Shown here: piece by piece, positions 18,920-29,062 of the stretch
Position numbering within the stretch: the stretch's first letter is position 1
Layout: each line of letters begins with the position of its first letter
Assembly: GCF_013346665.1 (NCBI RefSeq)
Contig: NZ_JABVBB010000028.1
Location: forward strand, 62,001 to 126,000
From: Sulfitobacter maritimus
GTDB taxonomy: Bacteria; Pseudomonadota; Alphaproteobacteria; Rhodobacterales; Rhodobacteraceae
Reading direction: 5' to 3'
DNA: 64,000 nucleotides
Position numbers and translations under genes: made by a program
The notes under the pieces: generated by a model
Database searches by the model: none
The model's input: the letters and a program-made list of their open reading frames with translations, nothing else
Told to the model about the DNA's origin: nothing

Positions 18920-20449
18920 TTATTTAATCTGCTGACCGTTGGCCAGAATGGCCCCCTCTTCGGTGAACTCGATCTTAGATTTCAACGAATCCTCGCCGCC
19001 GCCCGGCACGGTGAACAACCCGATCATCATCCGCGCACCCATGGCTTGCTCTTGCGGCAGCAGACCCATCGACACCAGTTTGTCCATCAGAGCGATGCCG
19101 CCAACCAGCGATAGGTCCAGCGCGCCCACGGGCTTGGGGAAGCCCGGAACGGTTTCCAGATCATCGTTGTCAAAGGTCAAGTCGCCCGTGCCGTTGAAGG
19201 CAGCACCGACCGCGTTGAGAGAGAGCTCATTGACCGACAATTCGTGAAGCTCAGCAGGCTCACCCTCGATTTGTGCGGTGGCGGCTTCTGGGTTCATCAG
19301 GTCAAACAACAGCTTGGCCTTGCCCGACAGATCAACCACCAAGCTCGCCGGATCGCGCGGCAGGTGGCCTGCAGGGTCAAAGATGCCCCAGATCATGTCT
19401 GACATCTTGAATTCATTCAGCGTCAGACCAAAGGCGAAGTCCTGCGGATCGTCCGACTCCAGCAGCGGCGCTTGTAGATTGAAACCGGTTTCGGCCATGC
19501 TGAACTTGATGGGGAAGGGCATCTCAGCGGCGGTGATGTCCACCGCAATCTCTTGCTGCCCGCCAGAGTAATGCAACCCCTCGGGCCCCATCTTGACGCT
19601 CAGCTTCGTGCCAGCCGAGCTTGAGATCAGGCCGAAATCGCCGTTCTCAGGGTCGGAAACCGCAACTTCGGAATTGCCCGCCCCGGCGCTAAAGCTGCCG
19701 TCCATCGCCATGCCCGCTTGCATCATCGCAGCCATATCGGCAGCATCCTCCAGCGTCGGCAAATCGCCCCCGGCCGCAAAGTCGATCAACAAGACCCCGC
19801 CTTTGAGCTTGACCGTCGCAGGCTCTTCAGGGGTGTTCATCAGCACGTCATATTGCAGGTTTCCGATTTGGCCCGTCTGCGCATAGCTACGCTGGTCGCC
19901 CACGGTCATCTCGGTCCGGCTGCGCACATCGGTGCCGATCAGGCTGAACTTGGCCTGATCTTCGCCATAGCTTTCTTCGCCTACCTTCAGCCCGGCCAGC
20001 GTGAGCGAGATCGTTTCGGCGGCATAGTCATATTGCAGCGCATCCGGGCTGCCGCTCGCGGTCAACTGGGGGCCGCTTTGGCCATAGGTCAGCACCATAG
20101 AGACAGGCTCATCGTCCGGCCCTTCAGGCGCGATATCTATCGACATGGGCATCTCTTCAGGCATGCGGATTTCGACCGCCCCATTGTCGCCCTGCACAAA
20201 GGTCAGCGTGCCCATCGACATGGAAAAACTGCCACCCTCTTCGGGCATCTGCATCCGCATGGTCACATCACTGACGGTGAGCGTATCTCCCGAAGTGCTT
20301 TCTTCGGCCTCCACCGTGTAGCCCATGTTTTCCATATATTCGCGCCAATCGCCCCAGACCTCGGCAGGGGTCAGATCGGCCCATGCCGTTTGAGAGATCA
20401 ACGTGGCGGGGATGGCGAGCAGCAGCGAAGCAGAGCGAAGTCGGGACAT
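18920..20449 (-). CDS. DUF2125 exported protein
   Basis: A 509-residue protein with a signal peptide (MSRLRSASLLLAIPATLISQTAWA, cleavage near residue 24), followed by a long beta-rich, acidic mature region with repeated amphipathic strands. This fits DUF2125, an alphaproteobacterial family of large periplasmic or outer-membrane-associated proteins of unknown function. It is low in Cys and has no lipobox. It is transcribed on its own, upstream of pmbA and divergent from the SDR gene. Confidence 0.8.
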   Translation of the reverse strand: MSRLRSASLLLAIPATLISQTAWADLTPAEVWGDWREYMENMGYTVEAEESTSGDTLTVSDVTMRMQMPEEGGSFSMSMGTLTFVQGDNGAVEIRMPEEMPMSIDIAPEGPDDEPVSMVLTYGQSGPQLTASGSPDALQYDYAAETISLTLAGLKVGEESYGEDQAKFSLIGTDVRSRTEMTVGDQRSYAQTGQIGNLQYDVLMNTPEEPATVKLKGGVLLIDFAAGGDLPTLEDAADMAAMMQAGMAMDGSFSAGAGNSEVAVSDPENGDFGLISSSAGTKLSVKMGPEGLHYSGGQQEIAVDITAAEMPFPIKFSMAETGFNLQAPLLESDDPQDFAFGLTLNEFKMSDMIWGIFDPAGHLPRDPASLVVDLSGKAKLLFDLMNPEAATAQIEGEPAELHELSVNELSLNAVGAAFNGTGDLTFDNDDLETVPGFPKPVGALDLSLVGGIALMDKLVSMGLLPQEQAMGARMMIGLFTVPGGGEDSLKSKIEFTEEGAILANGQQIK

Positions 20450-20594
20450 CAGAAAAATCCTTTACGGCAAATAGTTGCGCCTAGGGTCTGCCAATCGCTG
20501 CGGCGGGTCAAGCCACGCAACACTGGACCGCAGCGCATCGGCAGATTACCACAGGCAAGGCGCAACGCACAAAGACCGCAGAAGGATCACGACG

Positions 20595-21344
20595 ATGGAT
20601 ATGACGGGCAAGACAATCATGATCACCGGGGCAAGCCGGGGCATCGGTGCTGCTGCCGCGCGGGTCTTTGTGAAGGCGGGCGCGAATGTAGCCCTGCTGG
20701 CGCGGAGCCAGACAGCGCTGGCGGAACTCGCGGGCGAGCTGGGCGAACGCGCGCTTGCCATTCCTTGCGATGTCACCCGCTATGACGAGATGGCCAAAGC
20801 GGTCGAAGCAACGCAGGACGCGTTCGGCGGCGTTGACGTGCTGATCAACAATGCCGGGGTGATCGACCCGATCTCGCTCTTGGGCGAAGCTGATCCAGCC
20901 GCATGGGCGAAAGCGATCGACATCAATGTGACAGGCGTTTTCAACGGGATGCGTGCGGTCCTGCCAGAGATGAAAGCAAACGGCGGCGGCTCAATCCTGA
21001 CGATTTCTTCGGGCGCAGCCCATGGCCCGGTTGAGGCATGGAGCCACTACTGCGCCTCCAAAGCGGCGGCCAATATGCTGACCCAGTGTTTGCATCACGA
21101 AGAGGGCGCAAACGGCATCCGAGCGATCGGTCTGTCGCCCGGCACGGTCGCCACGGACATGCAGCGCGATATCAAGCAAAGCGGTGTGAACCCGGTAAGC
21201 CAGTTGGATTGGGACGTGCATATCCCCGCCGATTGGCCGGCCCGTGCGCTCTTGTGGATGTGCGGCCCCGAAGCAGATCGCTTCTTGGGCGGTGAGATTT
21301 CCCTGCGTGATGAGGGCATCCGCAAGGCGGTGGGCCTGATATGA
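20595..21344 (+). CDS. SDR-family oxidoreductase
   Basis: A 249-residue classical short-chain dehydrogenase/reductase. The NAD(P)-binding motif TGASRGIG, the NNAG motif and the catalytic Ser plus YCASK motif are all present. A CDVTR block after the second strand is compatible with NADP or NAD use. GAAGGA upstream of 20595 fixes the start. It overlaps the enoyl-CoA hydratase-like gene by 4 bases; together they could act on acyl-CoA intermediates, but the substrate is not evident. Confidence 0.88.
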   Translation: MDMTGKTIMITGASRGIGAAAARVFVKAGANVALLARSQTALAELAGELGERALAIPCDVTRYDEMAKAVEATQDAFGGVDVLINNAGVIDPISLLGEADPAAWAKAIDINVTGVFNGMRAVLPEMKANGGGSILTISSGAAHGPVEAWSHYCASKAAANMLTQCLHHEEGANGIRAIGLSPGTVATDMQRDIKQSGVNPVSQLDWDVHIPADWPARALLWMCGPEADRFLGGEISLRDEGIRKAVGLI

Positions 21345-21961
21345 TCGAGCTTGACCGCGCCGGAGAGGTCTGGACCGTCACGATCAACCGGCCCGACAAG
21401 GCCAATTCGCTGACCCGTGCCATGCTCGTCGAACTGGCGGAGATCATGGAGGCGGCGCAGACCGCACGCGTCGTGATCCTGACCGGACGCGGCAAAGTGT
21501 TCAGCGCCGGGGCCGATCTGGAAGAGGCGCGGGCCGGGCTCGCCAAATCGGACGTCTGGGAGCGGCTCTCGGGTGCGGTGGCAGCCTTGCCGGGGCTGAG
21601 CATCGCGGCGCTCAACGGGACGTTGGCCGGGGGCGCGATGGGCATGGCGCTGGCCTGTGACCTGCGTCTTGCGGCGCCAGAGGCTAAGTTCTTTTATCCG
21701 GTGATGAAATTGGGCTTTCTGCCCCAACCGTCGGACCCAGCCCGAATGGCCGCGCTGATCGGCCCTGCGCGGACCAAGCTGATCTTGATGGGCGGGCAGA
21801 AGATTACAGCGGAAGAAGCGCTGGCTTTCGGCTTGATCGACCGCATCGTGCCAAAGGATGACTTGCTCAGCCATGCCACAGCGCTTGCCGCTGACACGCT
21901 GGCAGCCGCGCCCGAGATCGCCCGCGAGATCAAGCGCATGTGCAACCCCGGCGCGGTTTAA
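21341..21961 (+). CDS. Enoyl-CoA hydratase/isomerase family protein (short)
   Basis: A 206-residue crotonase-fold protein, shorter than the usual ~260 residues because the C-terminal trimerisation helices are reduced. Key family parts remain: the oxyanion-hole segments GRGKVFSAGADLEEA and ALNGTLAGGAMGMALACDLRLA, and GFLPQPSDPARM near the second catalytic position. The translational overlap with the SDR gene implies joint function in acyl-CoA chemistry. Hydratase versus isomerase activity cannot be decided here. Confidence 0.82.
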   Translation: MIELDRAGEVWTVTINRPDKANSLTRAMLVELAEIMEAAQTARVVILTGRGKVFSAGADLEEARAGLAKSDVWERLSGAVAALPGLSIAALNGTLAGGAMGMALACDLRLAAPEAKFFYPVMKLGFLPQPSDPARMAALIGPARTKLILMGGQKITAEEALAFGLIDRIVPKDDLLSHATALAADTLAAAPEIAREIKRMCNPGAV

Positions 21962-21962
21962 C

Positions 21963-22268
21963 CTATCTTTTGCGCATGCCGCCCGGCACTTTGGAGCGGA
22001 AGCCCGGCGGGCGTTTCGCAACCCAAGCCGCGAATTTTGCCAGCCGCGGATGGCTGCGCAGCGCCTCGCCGGTGTTGTAGTGGCGGGCAAGTTCCGTTTC
22101 GGTCAGCGTCGCATGGATTTCACGGTGACAGATGTGATGCATCAGCACAGTCGGCCCGCCCTTGCCACCGCGCAGCTTCGGGATCAGATGATGCAGGCTT
22201 TGCGGCACATCCGGCGGAATGGGCCGAAGGCAAAGCGGACAGGTCGGCACATCGTCTTCGTCCCTCAT
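21963..22268 (-). CDS. HNH endonuclease-like protein
   Basis: A 101-residue protein with an HNH-type motif: CPLC for zinc, then SLHHLIPK with the catalytic His pair, an internal GGP, and LMHHICHREIHATL at the third position. This is the beta-beta-alpha metal fold used by many nucleases. No restriction, toxin or phage gene accompanies it, and it sits between catabolic genes, so the role is unclear. The ATG at 22266-22268 has AAAGGAAGG upstream. It converges on the enoyl-CoA hydratase gene with 1 base between stops. Confidence 0.8.
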   Translation of the reverse strand: MRDEDDVPTCPLCLRPIPPDVPQSLHHLIPKLRGGKGGPTVLMHHICHREIHATLTETELARHYNTGEALRSHPRLAKFAAWVAKRPPGFRSKVPGGMRKR

Positions 22269-22390
22269 AGCGCCTTCCTTTCGCTTGCGTTGCACAACCC
22301 CGGCAGGCAAGAGAATGTGGCAATCCACGCCACAGGCAAGAGGAACCGTCACATGAACCGCGCCAGAACAGCACAGCGCAAGGTGCCCGC

Positions 22391-23569
22391 ATGACCCGCG
22401 CGCTGGTGATCGGCGGCGGGCCTGCTGGGCTGATGGCGGCAGAGGCGATGGCGGAGGCGGGGCTGTCTGTGACCCTATGTGAGGGCAAGCCTTCGGTCGG
22501 GCGCAAGTTCTTGATGGCGGGTAAATCGGGGTTGAACCTGACCAAAGCCGAGCCGTTTGATCCCTTCCTTACCGCCTTTGAAGAAGCCGCGCCGATGTTG
22601 CGCCCGATTTTGCAGGCCTTCGACGCGCAGGCGGTTCAGGCTTGGGCCGAAGGCTTGGGCCAAGAAGTTTTCACCGGCTCCACCGGCCGCGTCTTTCCCC
22701 GCTCGATGAAGGCATCGCCACTGTTGCGGGCGTGGCTCGCACGGTTGGCAGCGCAGAATGTTCAGATCAACACGCGCTGGCAGTGGCAAGGCTGGGACGG
22801 CGATGCGCTTGTTTTCGATACGCCCGATGGCCTGCAGCAGATCACGCCAGACGTGACCGTGCTGGCGCTCGGCGGGGCGAGTTGGTCACGGCTTGGGGCG
22901 ACAGGGGAATGGGCGGCTTTGCTGGATGAACGCGGCGTGCCGTTGCGTAGCTTTGCCCCCGCGAATGTTGGTCTGCTGGTCGATTGGTCCGCGCATATGG
23001 CGCGGCATTTCGGGGCGGCACTGAAAGGCGTGGCATGGTCGGCTGGCCGCTACCACTCACGCGGGGAGGCGGTGATCTCAGCCAAAGGGCTGGAGGGCGG
23101 CGGCATCTATTCGGTCTCGCGCGGGTTGCGGGACGGGCATGGGTTGGTGCTGGATTTATTGCCTGACCTGCGCGTCAGCGATGTTGCGGCCCGTCTGGCA
23201 AAACCTCGTGGCAAGGACAGTCTGGCGAACCGCCTGCGCAAGGCGCTCAAACTCAGCTCCGCGCAGATCGCGCTTTTGCAGGAAATGGCGCGCCCTTTGC
23301 CGCAGGAGGCAGAGACCTTGGCGCAGGTGCTGAAGGCTTTGCCGATCACCCACAACGGGCTGCGCCCGATGGATGAGGCGATTTCAACAGCGGGCGGTGT
23401 GCGCTTTGAAGCGCTGGATCAGGGGCTGATGCTGCGCGACATGCCGGGGGTTTTCGTAGCGGGTGAGATGCTGGATTGGGAAGCGCCGACAGGCGGTTAC
23501 CTGATCAACGGCTGTCTGGCGACCGGACACTGGGCCGGACGCCATGCTGTTGAGTGGGCGCAGCGTTAA
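22391..23569 (+). CDS. TIGR03862/HI0933-type flavoprotein
   Basis: A 392-residue FAD-dependent oxidoreductase. The dinucleotide motif VIGGGPAGLMAAEAMAEAGL opens the protein, followed by GRKFLMAGKSGLNLTKAEP, the signature of the HI0933/BaiN group. The C-terminal FAD contact FVAGEMLDWEAPTGGYLINGC is intact. The physiological substrate is unknown. It overlaps convergent GST by 4 bases at the 3' end. Confidence 0.88.
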   Translation: MTRALVIGGGPAGLMAAEAMAEAGLSVTLCEGKPSVGRKFLMAGKSGLNLTKAEPFDPFLTAFEEAAPMLRPILQAFDAQAVQAWAEGLGQEVFTGSTGRVFPRSMKASPLLRAWLARLAAQNVQINTRWQWQGWDGDALVFDTPDGLQQITPDVTVLALGGASWSRLGATGEWAALLDERGVPLRSFAPANVGLLVDWSAHMARHFGAALKGVAWSAGRYHSRGEAVISAKGLEGGGIYSVSRGLRDGHGLVLDLLPDLRVSDVAARLAKPRGKDSLANRLRKALKLSSAQIALLQEMARPLPQEAETLAQVLKALPITHNGLRPMDEAISTAGGVRFEALDQGLMLRDMPGVFVAGEMLDWEAPTGGYLINGCLATGHWAGRHAVEWAQR

Positions 23570-24159
23570 CCGTTTTCTTTGGCCATCGCGGCCACAAAAG
23601 CCGGACGCTCGCGCAGGGATTTTGCCCAAAGGTTCAGCTTGTCATCCACGCGCGGAAAGTTCGCGCCGATTGACCAATTGATGCAATGCACGGCCAGCAA
23701 GTCCGGCAGGGTGATCTGCTCGCCCATCAAAAAAGGTCCGTCGAGGCGGTCCGACAGGGTCTTGGCCGCGCGTTCGAACTCGGCCTTCAGACTATCTTTG
23801 ATCGCAGGCACACGCGCTTCTTCGGGGAAGATGAAACTATGTTTCGCCGCAGCCCACAGGATCGCATCGAACTCGTCGATCAGCCAAAAGGTCATCGCAT
23901 CCTGCCGCGCACGCGCTGGCGTGCCAGCGGGCGCGGTGAGCTGACCGTGTTTATCGGCCAAATAGGTCATGATCGCAGTGGAATCGGTCAGCACCTCATC
24001 GCCGTCCAGCAGCGCGGGGATCTTGCCTGAAGGGTTGTACTTGCGCGCCTCTTCCGAGCGCGGCGCGGCGGGGTTCAGCGCGTAGGGTTGGCCCAATTCT
24101 TCGAGCATCCACATGACGCGAAAAGCGCGGGATTTGGTGCCGCCGATGACTGTGTACAT
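23566..24159 (-). CDS. Glutathione S-transferase family protein
   Basis: A 197-residue protein with an N-terminal thioredoxin-fold half (YTVIGGTKSRAFRVMWMLEELG, with the Ser/Arg region near the glutathione thiol and a DSTAIMTYLADK motif) and an all-helical C-terminal half. The NPSGKIPALLDGD block is typical for glutathione binding with the cis-Pro. The ATG at 24157-24159 follows GAGAGGAAAT. It lies 19 bases downstream of holA on the same strand, so it may be read with the leuS-lptE-holA unit. Confidence 0.86.
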   Translation of the reverse strand: MYTVIGGTKSRAFRVMWMLEELGQPYALNPAAPRSEEARKYNPSGKIPALLDGDEVLTDSTAIMTYLADKHGQLTAPAGTPARARQDAMTFWLIDEFDAILWAAAKHSFIFPEEARVPAIKDSLKAEFERAAKTLSDRLDGPFLMGEQITLPDLLAVHCINWSIGANFPRVDDKLNLWAKSLRERPAFVAAMAKENG

Positions 24160-24178
24160 TAGATTTCCTCTCCCAGAA

Positions 24179-25177
24179 TCAACGTTGTGCGCCCAGCATG
24201 GCAAGGCGGATAAAGGCGCGTTCGACCAAGGCCAGCGCCGGGGCGTGCTGCCCGGCAGAACGCAACTTGAGGTCGGTCTCCGTGAGCACCGCAAGCGCCG
24301 TTTCCAACTTTACCGCGCCCCAGTTGCGGGCTTGGCGCATGGCGCGGTCGCGGTCGCGCACGCCATAGATCGGCGCCCCGGGGTTGGCGGCAATGCGGTA
24401 GAGCGTGCGGAAGTGACGGGTGGCCATGATGGTCAGGGTCACTGGGTTCACGCCTTGGCCTTGCAGTTTGCTCATCACCGGGCCGATCTCAGCGGTGCGG
24501 GTTTCGGCCACGACATGAAGGATGTCATCCACCTCGGCTTCGGTCGAGGTGGGGGCGCAGGCGGCGATGTCATCCAGGCCGATGGGGGTGGAATCACCCA
24601 GCTTATAAAGCGAGATCTTTTCCAGCGTCTGGCGGAAATCGCCGGGGTCGAGCGTGCGGGCTAGATCGGTCAGGGCGGCCATGGCGTCGGCCTCGGGCGT
24701 GAGGCCCGCATCTTTGAGCATCTGTTCGATTTCAGCCCGGTCAGGCGGATTGTCATAGATCGCGGTGGCATAGGCGTTGGGGTGGCTTTCAAAGGCCTTG
24801 AGCACCTTTGACGTCCTTTTCAGATCGCCCGCGGTGACAATGATCTGCGCGTCACCGGGTTGCCAGTCTTTCAGGGCGTCGAGCAGAATTTTGGCGATAT
24901 TGTCATTCGCCTCTTCCACCAGCGCGGCACGCGGGCCGGGGAAGAACCCGACCGCCTTGATCGCGTCCAGCAACATCGCCGGGTCGCGGCGCAATTCGCT
25001 GGCGGGCATACGGCTAAGACGCATTTCCTCTTCGGCATTAGCGCCGAGCAGGTTTTTTAGAAACTCCTGCCGTTTCAGTGCCACACGCATGGCGTCACTA
25101 CCATAGATCAACAGCCCCGTCCGCGCGGGATCAGGCCGTGCGAAATAGGGCTTTGCGTCGCGCGGGGTCAGTTTCAT
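24179..25177 (-). CDS. holA: DNA polymerase III subunit delta
   Basis: A 332-residue clamp-loader subunit that opens the beta sliding clamp. The order lptE-holA behind leuS is the classical arrangement, and the protein matches HolA in length, with an N-terminal LLIYGSDAMRVALKRQEFL segment and a helical C-terminal collar domain. The P-loop is degenerate, as expected for delta. The start overlaps the stop of lptE by 4 bases. Confidence 0.9.
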   Translation of the reverse strand: MKLTPRDAKPYFARPDPARTGLLIYGSDAMRVALKRQEFLKNLLGANAEEEMRLSRMPASELRRDPAMLLDAIKAVGFFPGPRAALVEEANDNIAKILLDALKDWQPGDAQIIVTAGDLKRTSKVLKAFESHPNAYATAIYDNPPDRAEIEQMLKDAGLTPEADAMAALTDLARTLDPGDFRQTLEKISLYKLGDSTPIGLDDIAACAPTSTEAEVDDILHVVAETRTAEIGPVMSKLQGQGVNPVTLTIMATRHFRTLYRIAANPGAPIYGVRDRDRAMRQARNWGAVKLETALAVLTETDLKLRSAGQHAPALALVERAFIRLAMLGAQR

Positions 25178-25674
25178 TGTGGCAAGTCAGCCGCGTAAAG
25201 ACGGCGCACCACAAGGTCCGCCAAGATCCCCATCAGCCGTTCCTGCGCGTCCAACTTGGCCGCGCGGGTGGCGACGGTGGTGCCGGTGGCAGAATAGCCG
25301 GTAAAGCTTTCGACCTTGCCGGAGGTCACGATCTGGCCGCTGTCAAGGTCGCGCAGGGCATAGGCGGTGGTGCCAAGCAGGTTGTAGCGCCTTGTGTTGC
25401 CTTCGCTGTCAATCGCCAGCCCGTCTTCGGTTGTAGTGGTGGTCAGCGCCAGCCCCCAATTCGGCGTAGCCGCGCGGCCCAACTGGCTTTCCACTTCGCG
25501 CACCAGAAAATAGCCAAAGCGGTCTTCGGGCGCGTCTACCAGCACGCGGTTTTGCAGGGCCGTCCCCGCGCCGCCGGGGCCATAGACCGGCTCGAACCCG
25601 CAGGCGGCAAGCGCCAGCAGGGGCAAAGCCAGCAGGAAACGGCGGCGCGAGGGGGTGGGTTTAGGCAACGACAT
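25174..25674 (-). CDS. lptE: LPS-assembly lipoprotein LptE
   Basis: A 166-residue outer-membrane lipoprotein that plugs the LptD barrel for LPS export. The signal peptide ends in a lipobox LAAC (Cys26), followed by [10 protein letters not shown], the usual LptE mature start. The SRRR stretch precedes the hydrophobic core. It overlaps leuS by 14 bases and holA by 4, so the three are one operon. LPS genes lpxK and the kdtA-like gene lie about 10 kb away. Confidence 0.88.
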   Translation of the reverse strand: MSLPKPTPSRRRFLLALPLLALAACGFEPVYGPGGAGTALQNRVLVDAPEDRFGYFLVREVESQLGRAATPNWGLALTTTTTEDGLAIDSEGNTRRYNLLGTTAYALRDLDSGQIVTSGKVESFTGYSATGTTVATRAAKLDAQERLMGILADLVVRRLYAADLPQ

Positions 25675-28207
25675 TCACAATCCGTCCGGGCACGACGATG
25701 ACCTTTTTCGGTGCGGCCCCGTCCAGCGTTCGAATGACAGCTTCATGTGCCAGCGCGACTTTTTCAACCTCTTCCTTCGCCATGTCGGCAGGCACCTGAA
25801 TTTCCGCCCGGCGCTTGCCGTTGATCTGGATCGGCAGGGTCACCGTGTCATCGACCAGCATCGCCTCGTCGGCCTTGGGCCAAGGCGCGTTGACGATTAG
25901 CCCTTCGCCGCCTTGTTTCGCCCAGATGTCTTCGGACAGATGCGGGGTCATGGGCGACATCAATTGCGCCAGCGTCATAATCGCCTCGCGCTGCGCGGCG
26001 TAGCCCGCCTTGGATTTCTGCAAGGTGGCAGTGAATGCATAGAGCTTGGCAATGGCAGCGTTAAAGCCAAAGGACTCCACGCCCATCGTCACGTCATGGA
26101 TCGTCTTGTGCATCGCGCGCAGCAGGTCTTCGTCGCCAGTGCCTGCCGCCTCGCGGTCCATCTCGCTCACGCGGTCGCAGATGTTCCACACCCGGGAGAG
26201 GTGTTTGTAAGACGCCTCGGCACCGCTAGCGGTCCATTCCACGTCCCGCTCAGGGGGCGAATCGGACAGCACAAACCAACGCGCGGTGTCCGCGCCGTAG
26301 TTCGAGATAATGTGCAGCGGGTCGACGACGTTTTTCTTGGACTTCGACATTTTGGCGGAGGGGATGATCTCCACCTCGGTGCCGTCTGCCAGCTTACCAT
26401 CGGTCACGTCTTCGGGCAGGTGATAGACCGGGCGGCCATTGGCGTCGCGGGTCTGGTAGATTTCATGCGTCACCATGCCTTGAGTAAACAGCGCGTCGAA
26501 AGGCTCGGCCGCGCCCTCGGGCAGGTGGCCTGTGATCTGCATGGCCCGGGCAAAGAAGCGGGCGTAGAGCAGGTGCAGAATCGCATGTTCAATGCCGCCG
26601 ATATATTGATCGACGTTCATCCAATATTCCGCGTCTTCCATGACCGTCGGCGTGTCTGCACGCGGCGCGGTGAAACGGGCGTAGTACCACGAGGAGTCTA
26701 CGAAAGTGTCCATCGTGTCGGTCTCGCGCAGGGCATCCTTGCCACAGGCGGGGCAGGCGCAGTTGCGCCATGTCGGGTGGCGGTCGAGCGGGTTGCCGGG
26801 GGTGTCAAAGCTGACGTCATAGGGCAGCTCAATCGGCAGGTTCTCTTTCTTCTCCGGCACCACGCCGCAATCGTCGCAATGCACGACCGGGATCGGGCAG
26901 CCCCAGTAGCGCTGGCGCGAGAGGCCCCAGTCGCGCAGGCGGTATTTGGTGACGCCGTGACCGATGCCATTTTCCTCGCAAAAGGCGATGGCGGCGTCGA
27001 CGGCTTCTTCGCCGGTCTGCCATTGGTCGCCTGCGAAGCCACGGTTATAGAACACCTTTTCGGTTTTTGGCGGCACATAGGCTTCCGCCAGTTCGGGCGA
27101 GGCATCCTCGGACGGTAGGAAGGTCGAGATGATCGGCAGATCGTATTTGGTCGCGAAATCGAAATCACGCTGGTCGTGGCCAGGGCAGCCAAAGATCGCG
27201 CCGGTGCCGTAATCCATCAGGATGAAGTTGGCGATATAGACGGGCAGTTCATGCGCCGTATCGAAGGGGTGCCGTACGCGAATGCCGGTGTCGTAACCCA
27301 GTTTCTCGGCGGTCTCAATCGCCTCTTCTGTGGTGCCGCCCTTGCGACATTCGGCGCAGAAGGCGGCGACGGCTTCGTCGTCGCGCTCCAACGTCTTGGC
27401 CAGCGGGTGGTCGGGCGAGATGCCGATAAAGGACGCGCCCAGCAGCGTGTCGGGGCGGGTGGTATAGACCTCGATCCGGTCGAAACCTTCCGGCGCTTCG
27501 ATGGTGGAAAAGGCAAACTGCAACCCGCGCGACTTGCCGATCCAATTGGCCTGCATCAGCTTCACCTTGGCGGGCCAGTTGTCGAGGCTGTCGAGGGCCG
27601 AGAGCAACTCTTCGGAGTGGTCGGAAATCTTGAAGAACCACTGCGTCAGCTCGCGCCGCTCCACTGGGGCGCCAGAGCGCCAGCCGCAGCCGTTCTCGAC
27701 CTGCTCGTTGGCCAGCACGGTCATGTCGACCGGGTCCCAGTTCACCACGGCGTTCTTGCGGTAGACGAGACCTTCTTTGAGGAAGTCGAGGAACAGCGCC
27801 TGCTGCTGGCCGTAGTAGCCCGGATGGCAGGTGGCGATCTCACGCGACCAGTCAATCGACAGGCCGAGCGGCTTCATCTGCTCTTTCATAGTGGCGATGT
27901 TGTCATAGGTCCAATCCGCCGGGTGGCCGCCAATGGCCATGGCAGCGTTCTCGGCAGGCATGCCGAATGCGTCCCAGCCCATCGGGTGCAGCACGTTATG
28001 CCCGGTGGCGATCTTGTAGCGCGCGATCATGTCGCCCATGGTGTAGTTGCGCACGTGGCCCATGTGGATGCGGCCCGAAGGGTAGGGGAACATCTCAAGC
28101 ACATAGTATTTCGGCTTGTCGGCCTTGCGGGTGGCCTGAAAGACGCCATCCTTTTCCCAGGCTTGCTGCCAGCGGGTTTCGATCTCGGCGGGGGTATAGC
28201 GGGGCAT
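25661..28207 (-). CDS. leuS: Leucyl-tRNA synthetase
   Basis: An 848-residue class I synthetase that charges tRNA-Leu. The HIGH-equivalent is in [12 protein letters not shown], and KMSKS is intact in [13 protein letters not shown]. An editing (CP1) domain between them carries [12 protein letters not shown] and [16 protein letters not shown] zinc-type cluster (CDDCG, then CPACG) is also present. The start at 28205-28207 begins [10 protein letters not shown], the normal LeuS N-terminus; the frame stays open far upstream but without homology. A hairpin lies 24 bases before the start. Confidence 0.96.
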   Translation of the reverse strand: MPRYTPAEIETRWQQAWEKDGVFQATRKADKPKYYVLEMFPYPSGRIHMGHVRNYTMGDMIARYKIATGHNVLHPMGWDAFGMPAENAAMAIGGHPADWTYDNIATMKEQMKPLGLSIDWSREIATCHPGYYGQQQALFLDFLKEGLVYRKNAVVNWDPVDMTVLANEQVENGCGWRSGAPVERRELTQWFFKISDHSEELLSALDSLDNWPAKVKLMQANWIGKSRGLQFAFSTIEAPEGFDRIEVYTTRPDTLLGASFIGISPDHPLAKTLERDDEAVAAFCAECRKGGTTEEAIETAEKLGYDTGIRVRHPFDTAHELPVYIANFILMDYGTGAIFGCPGHDQRDFDFATKYDLPIISTFLPSEDASPELAEAYVPPKTEKVFYNRGFAGDQWQTGEEAVDAAIAFCEENGIGHGVTKYRLRDWGLSRQRYWGCPIPVVHCDDCGVVPEKKENLPIELPYDVSFDTPGNPLDRHPTWRNCACPACGKDALRETDTMDTFVDSSWYYARFTAPRADTPTVMEDAEYWMNVDQYIGGIEHAILHLLYARFFARAMQITGHLPEGAAEPFDALFTQGMVTHEIYQTRDANGRPVYHLPEDVTDGKLADGTEVEIIPSAKMSKSKKNVVDPLHIISNYGADTARWFVLSDSPPERDVEWTASGAEASYKHLSRVWNICDRVSEMDREAAGTGDEDLLRAMHKTIHDVTMGVESFGFNAAIAKLYAFTATLQKSKAGYAAQREAIMTLAQLMSPMTPHLSEDIWAKQGGEGLIVNAPWPKADEAMLVDDTVTLPIQINGKRRAEIQVPADMAKEEVEKVALAHEAVIRTLDGAAPKKVIVVPGRIVNVVA

Positions 28208-28227
28208 GACGGGGACCTTATGACATG

Positions 28228-28265
28228 AAAAACGCCGGGCTGCTGCTTTCACAAGGCCCGGCGTT
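28228..28265 (-). terminator. Hairpin between the DUF3576 gene and leuS
   Basis: A perfect 10-bp stem AACGCCGGGC / GCCCGGCGTT (28231-28240 with 28256-28265) followed on the minus strand by a short TTT. It can end the DUF3576 transcript. It is only 24 bases before the leuS start, so a role in leuS readthrough control is also possible. Confidence 0.6.
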
Positions 28266-28289
28266 GAAAACGTGTTGCGTTCAGCGGGC

Positions 28290-28784
28290 TTAGAACTTGC
28301 TGTCAGCGATGCGCATCTCGCGCGCTCGGCTGAGGATCGCATCCTCCACCGCGCGAGAGGTGGCCTTGGCGACAGGGCGCCCACCGCTGGATTGCAGCGC
28401 GACATTGAGCGAGCGTGCATCTAGTGCCGGATCGTCGATCAGCACCGTGGCGCGATACGCTTGGCCACCGCCGGGCGGGGTGCCGTAGCCTGTGACGATA
28501 ACACCGGTGAAAGGATCGACCGATTGCACCGGCAGGAAGTTCAGCACTTCAAGCGACGCCGACCAGAGGTATTTGTTCACGGAAACACTGGTGTCGGCGT
28601 TTCCCCGGTTAAAGATCGACCAAATCGTATTCTCGGGGTTGGTCTCAATGTTGTTGGGGTTGTTGGAATTGGTGTACTGATCCGGCCGTTCCGTGGCAGG
28701 GCTACCAAAGCCCCCACCACAGGCGGCAAGCGCGCTGAGCGCCAGAACGGAGATCGCCATCTTGCAAGCGGTACGAAGGGCCAT
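28290..28784 (-). CDS. DUF3576 lipoprotein
   Basis: A 164-residue protein with a lipoprotein signal: a hydrophobic core then LAAC at about residues 19-22, followed by a Gly-rich stretch. The mature region with [24 protein letters not shown] and [10 protein letters not shown] matches DUF3576, an alphaproteobacterial envelope family of unknown function. The pattern [16 protein letters not shown] before the end suggests an LptE/TolB-like alpha-beta sandwich, but that is speculative. AAAGGAAAG precedes the ATG. Confidence 0.85.
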   Translation of the reverse strand: MALRTACKMAISVLALSALAACGGGFGSPATERPDQYTNSNNPNNIETNPENTIWSIFNRGNADTSVSVNKYLWSASLEVLNFLPVQSVDPFTGVIVTGYGTPPGGGQAYRATVLIDDPALDARSLNVALQSSGGRPVAKATSRAVEDAILSRAREMRIADSKF

Positions 28785-29062
28785 TGCAGCTTTCCTTTGC
28801 CTGTTTGCGCTCCGGTCTATCCAAGCAAGCCCTTATCGGCAAGGTCTATGTCGGGTCTGCGTTCCACGGCTGAACCGAGGCAAATACGGCCTAACCCGGT
28901 GTCTGGTCGGAAAAACTGTGGCATAGCTGCACCAACCATGGCGACATTGAGAGGGAAGGCTGCGTGAACCTTGCCAAGTGCAGGTCATCGGGGGCAAACA
29001 GCCTTCATACCCTTACCGGATTCCCCGGTCTGGGCATATGAATTCAAACCGAGGGAAAACTC

